Assembly: GCA_000333855.2 (NCBI GenBank)
Contig: CM007348.1
Coordinates: 530,093 to 594,092, forward strand
Reading direction: 5' to 3'
Length of the DNA stretch: 64,000 nt
From: Endotrypanum monterogeii
Taxonomy: Eukaryota; Euglenozoa; Kinetoplastea; Trypanosomatida; Trypanosomatidae
A model generated the notes under the pieces. That model made no database searches and had not been told where the DNA came from. It saw nothing but the letters and a program-made list of their open reading frames with translations. Made by a program: the position numbers and the translations under genes. This document shows positions 63,660-64,000 of this stretch, piece after piece; the stretch's first letter is position 1; the number at the start of each line of letters is the position of its first letter.

Positions 63660-64000
63660 CTAGATGCTTGTCAGACGCTTCACCGACGTGCCAACGTAAG
63701 TTTCCTGTACTCGTGCCGCAAACCGCAGCGAGTTCAAACTCTCCGGCACGTGAGTCTTTGCGCTGGAGACTGTCACAATCATCAGCATCTTACCACCCTT
63801 GGCACCGAGGTAATTCTGAAGGAGATAAGTGAGCTTGCAGTTGCGCCACGGCACCACAGATCCGCAGCGCAATGCCCGGATACACTTTCCAAGGTCTAAA
63901 AGAGAGCGGTTGATGTTCACCGCTTCCTTGAAGTGCTTCCCCTGGACCCCACTTTCATTGACGCGCTCACTGCCTGCGAGGTCGACAAGGCAAAGCGCCC
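63660..64000 (-). CDS. Kinesin motor domain, C-terminal part (5' end outside window)
   Basis: Microtubule motor. 112 residues are visible. They begin within the switch-II motif LVDLAGSERVNESG, followed by INRSLLDLGKCIRAL, VPWRNCKLTYLLQNYLG and LNSLRFAARVQETYVGT, and stop shortly after at 63660. The motor domain therefore ends the protein, which is the arrangement of kinesin-14 (minus-end-directed) motors; the SLRFA...V...GT ending also fits that class. The usual HVPYRDSKLT is HVPYRN-like here (VPWRNCKLT). The rest of the motor and any stalk lie beyond position 64000. A methionine-free upstream frame at the window edge shows it is not complete. Class assignment is fairly sure, the individual family member is not. 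Confidence 0.9.
   Translation of the reverse strand, partial: ALCLVDLAGSERVNESGVQGKHFKEAVNINRSLLDLGKCIRALRCGSVVPWRNCKLTYLLQNYLGAKGGKMLMIVTVSSAKTHVPESLNSLRFAARVQETYVGTSVKRLTSI

Noticed and set aside
1..64000. CRISPR arrays, insertion sequences, introns, strand-switch region
   Set aside because: Repeats are simple microsatellites without spacers, there is no transposase or retroelement gene, all frames are uninterrupted, and coding direction never changes.

Overview
The window looks like nuclear chromosomal DNA of a trypanosomatid, most likely a Leishmania-type parasite (Leishmaniinae). All 16 supported protein genes lie on the minus strand with no strand switch. None shows an intron. Spacers are 0.5-2.1 kb and full of dinucleotide microsatellites and homopolymer runs. 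Almost every start codon is preceded, on the coding strand, by a long polypyrimidine tract of the kind used for spliced-leader trans-splicing. This is the expected layout of part of one polycistronic transcription unit read from position 64000 towards 1. Several proteins carry large Ser/Ala/Gly-rich insertions inside otherwise conserved domains, as is common in this group. I could not assign a species.

Layout in the direction of transcription (high to low coordinates): 3' end of a kinesin motor gene (63660-64000, cut by the window edge); methylthioribulose-1-phosphate dehydratase, MtnB/APIP (61951-62631); a SNF2 ATPase with an internal RING finger and two RanBP2-type zinc fingers, Rad5/Rad16-like (56812-60498); replication protein A large subunit of the short kinetoplastid form (54455-55858); a small protein with a mitochondrial-looking N-terminus (52065-52610); a giant 2918-residue protein of unknown function (41293-50049); TRIP13/PCH2 AAA+ ATPase (38465-40216); DNA topoisomerase III-beta with an RGG tail (35099-37690); an ArfGAP (33320-34564); VPS15, the regulatory kinase of the class III PI3-kinase (25184-31195); a spermidine-synthase-fold methyltransferase-like protein (21322-24234); NSUN5/Rcm1-type rRNA m5C methyltransferase (18962-20719); proteasome subunit RPN2 (14962-17937); an SMP-domain protein strongly reminiscent of Mdm12 (11676-13613); a 2309-residue protein of unknown function (3798-10727); and a 492-residue protein with a C-terminal Cys/His cluster (1130-2608).

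Functionally this is a mixed housekeeping set, as expected for a trypanosomatid array. Four genome-maintenance genes (TOP3B, TRIP13, RPA1 and the SNF2/RING gene) do fall within about 25 kb. The most unusual items are the Mdm12-like protein, whose lipid-transfer domain is split by two long low-complexity insertions; the VPS15 start codon, which abuts a (TA)n tract and has an in-frame upstream ATG; G-rich tracts with quadruplex potential on opposite strands; and long inverted repeats in the spacers. Two runs of N (40499-40585 and 61174-61631) interrupt TA-repeat regions and are assembly gaps.
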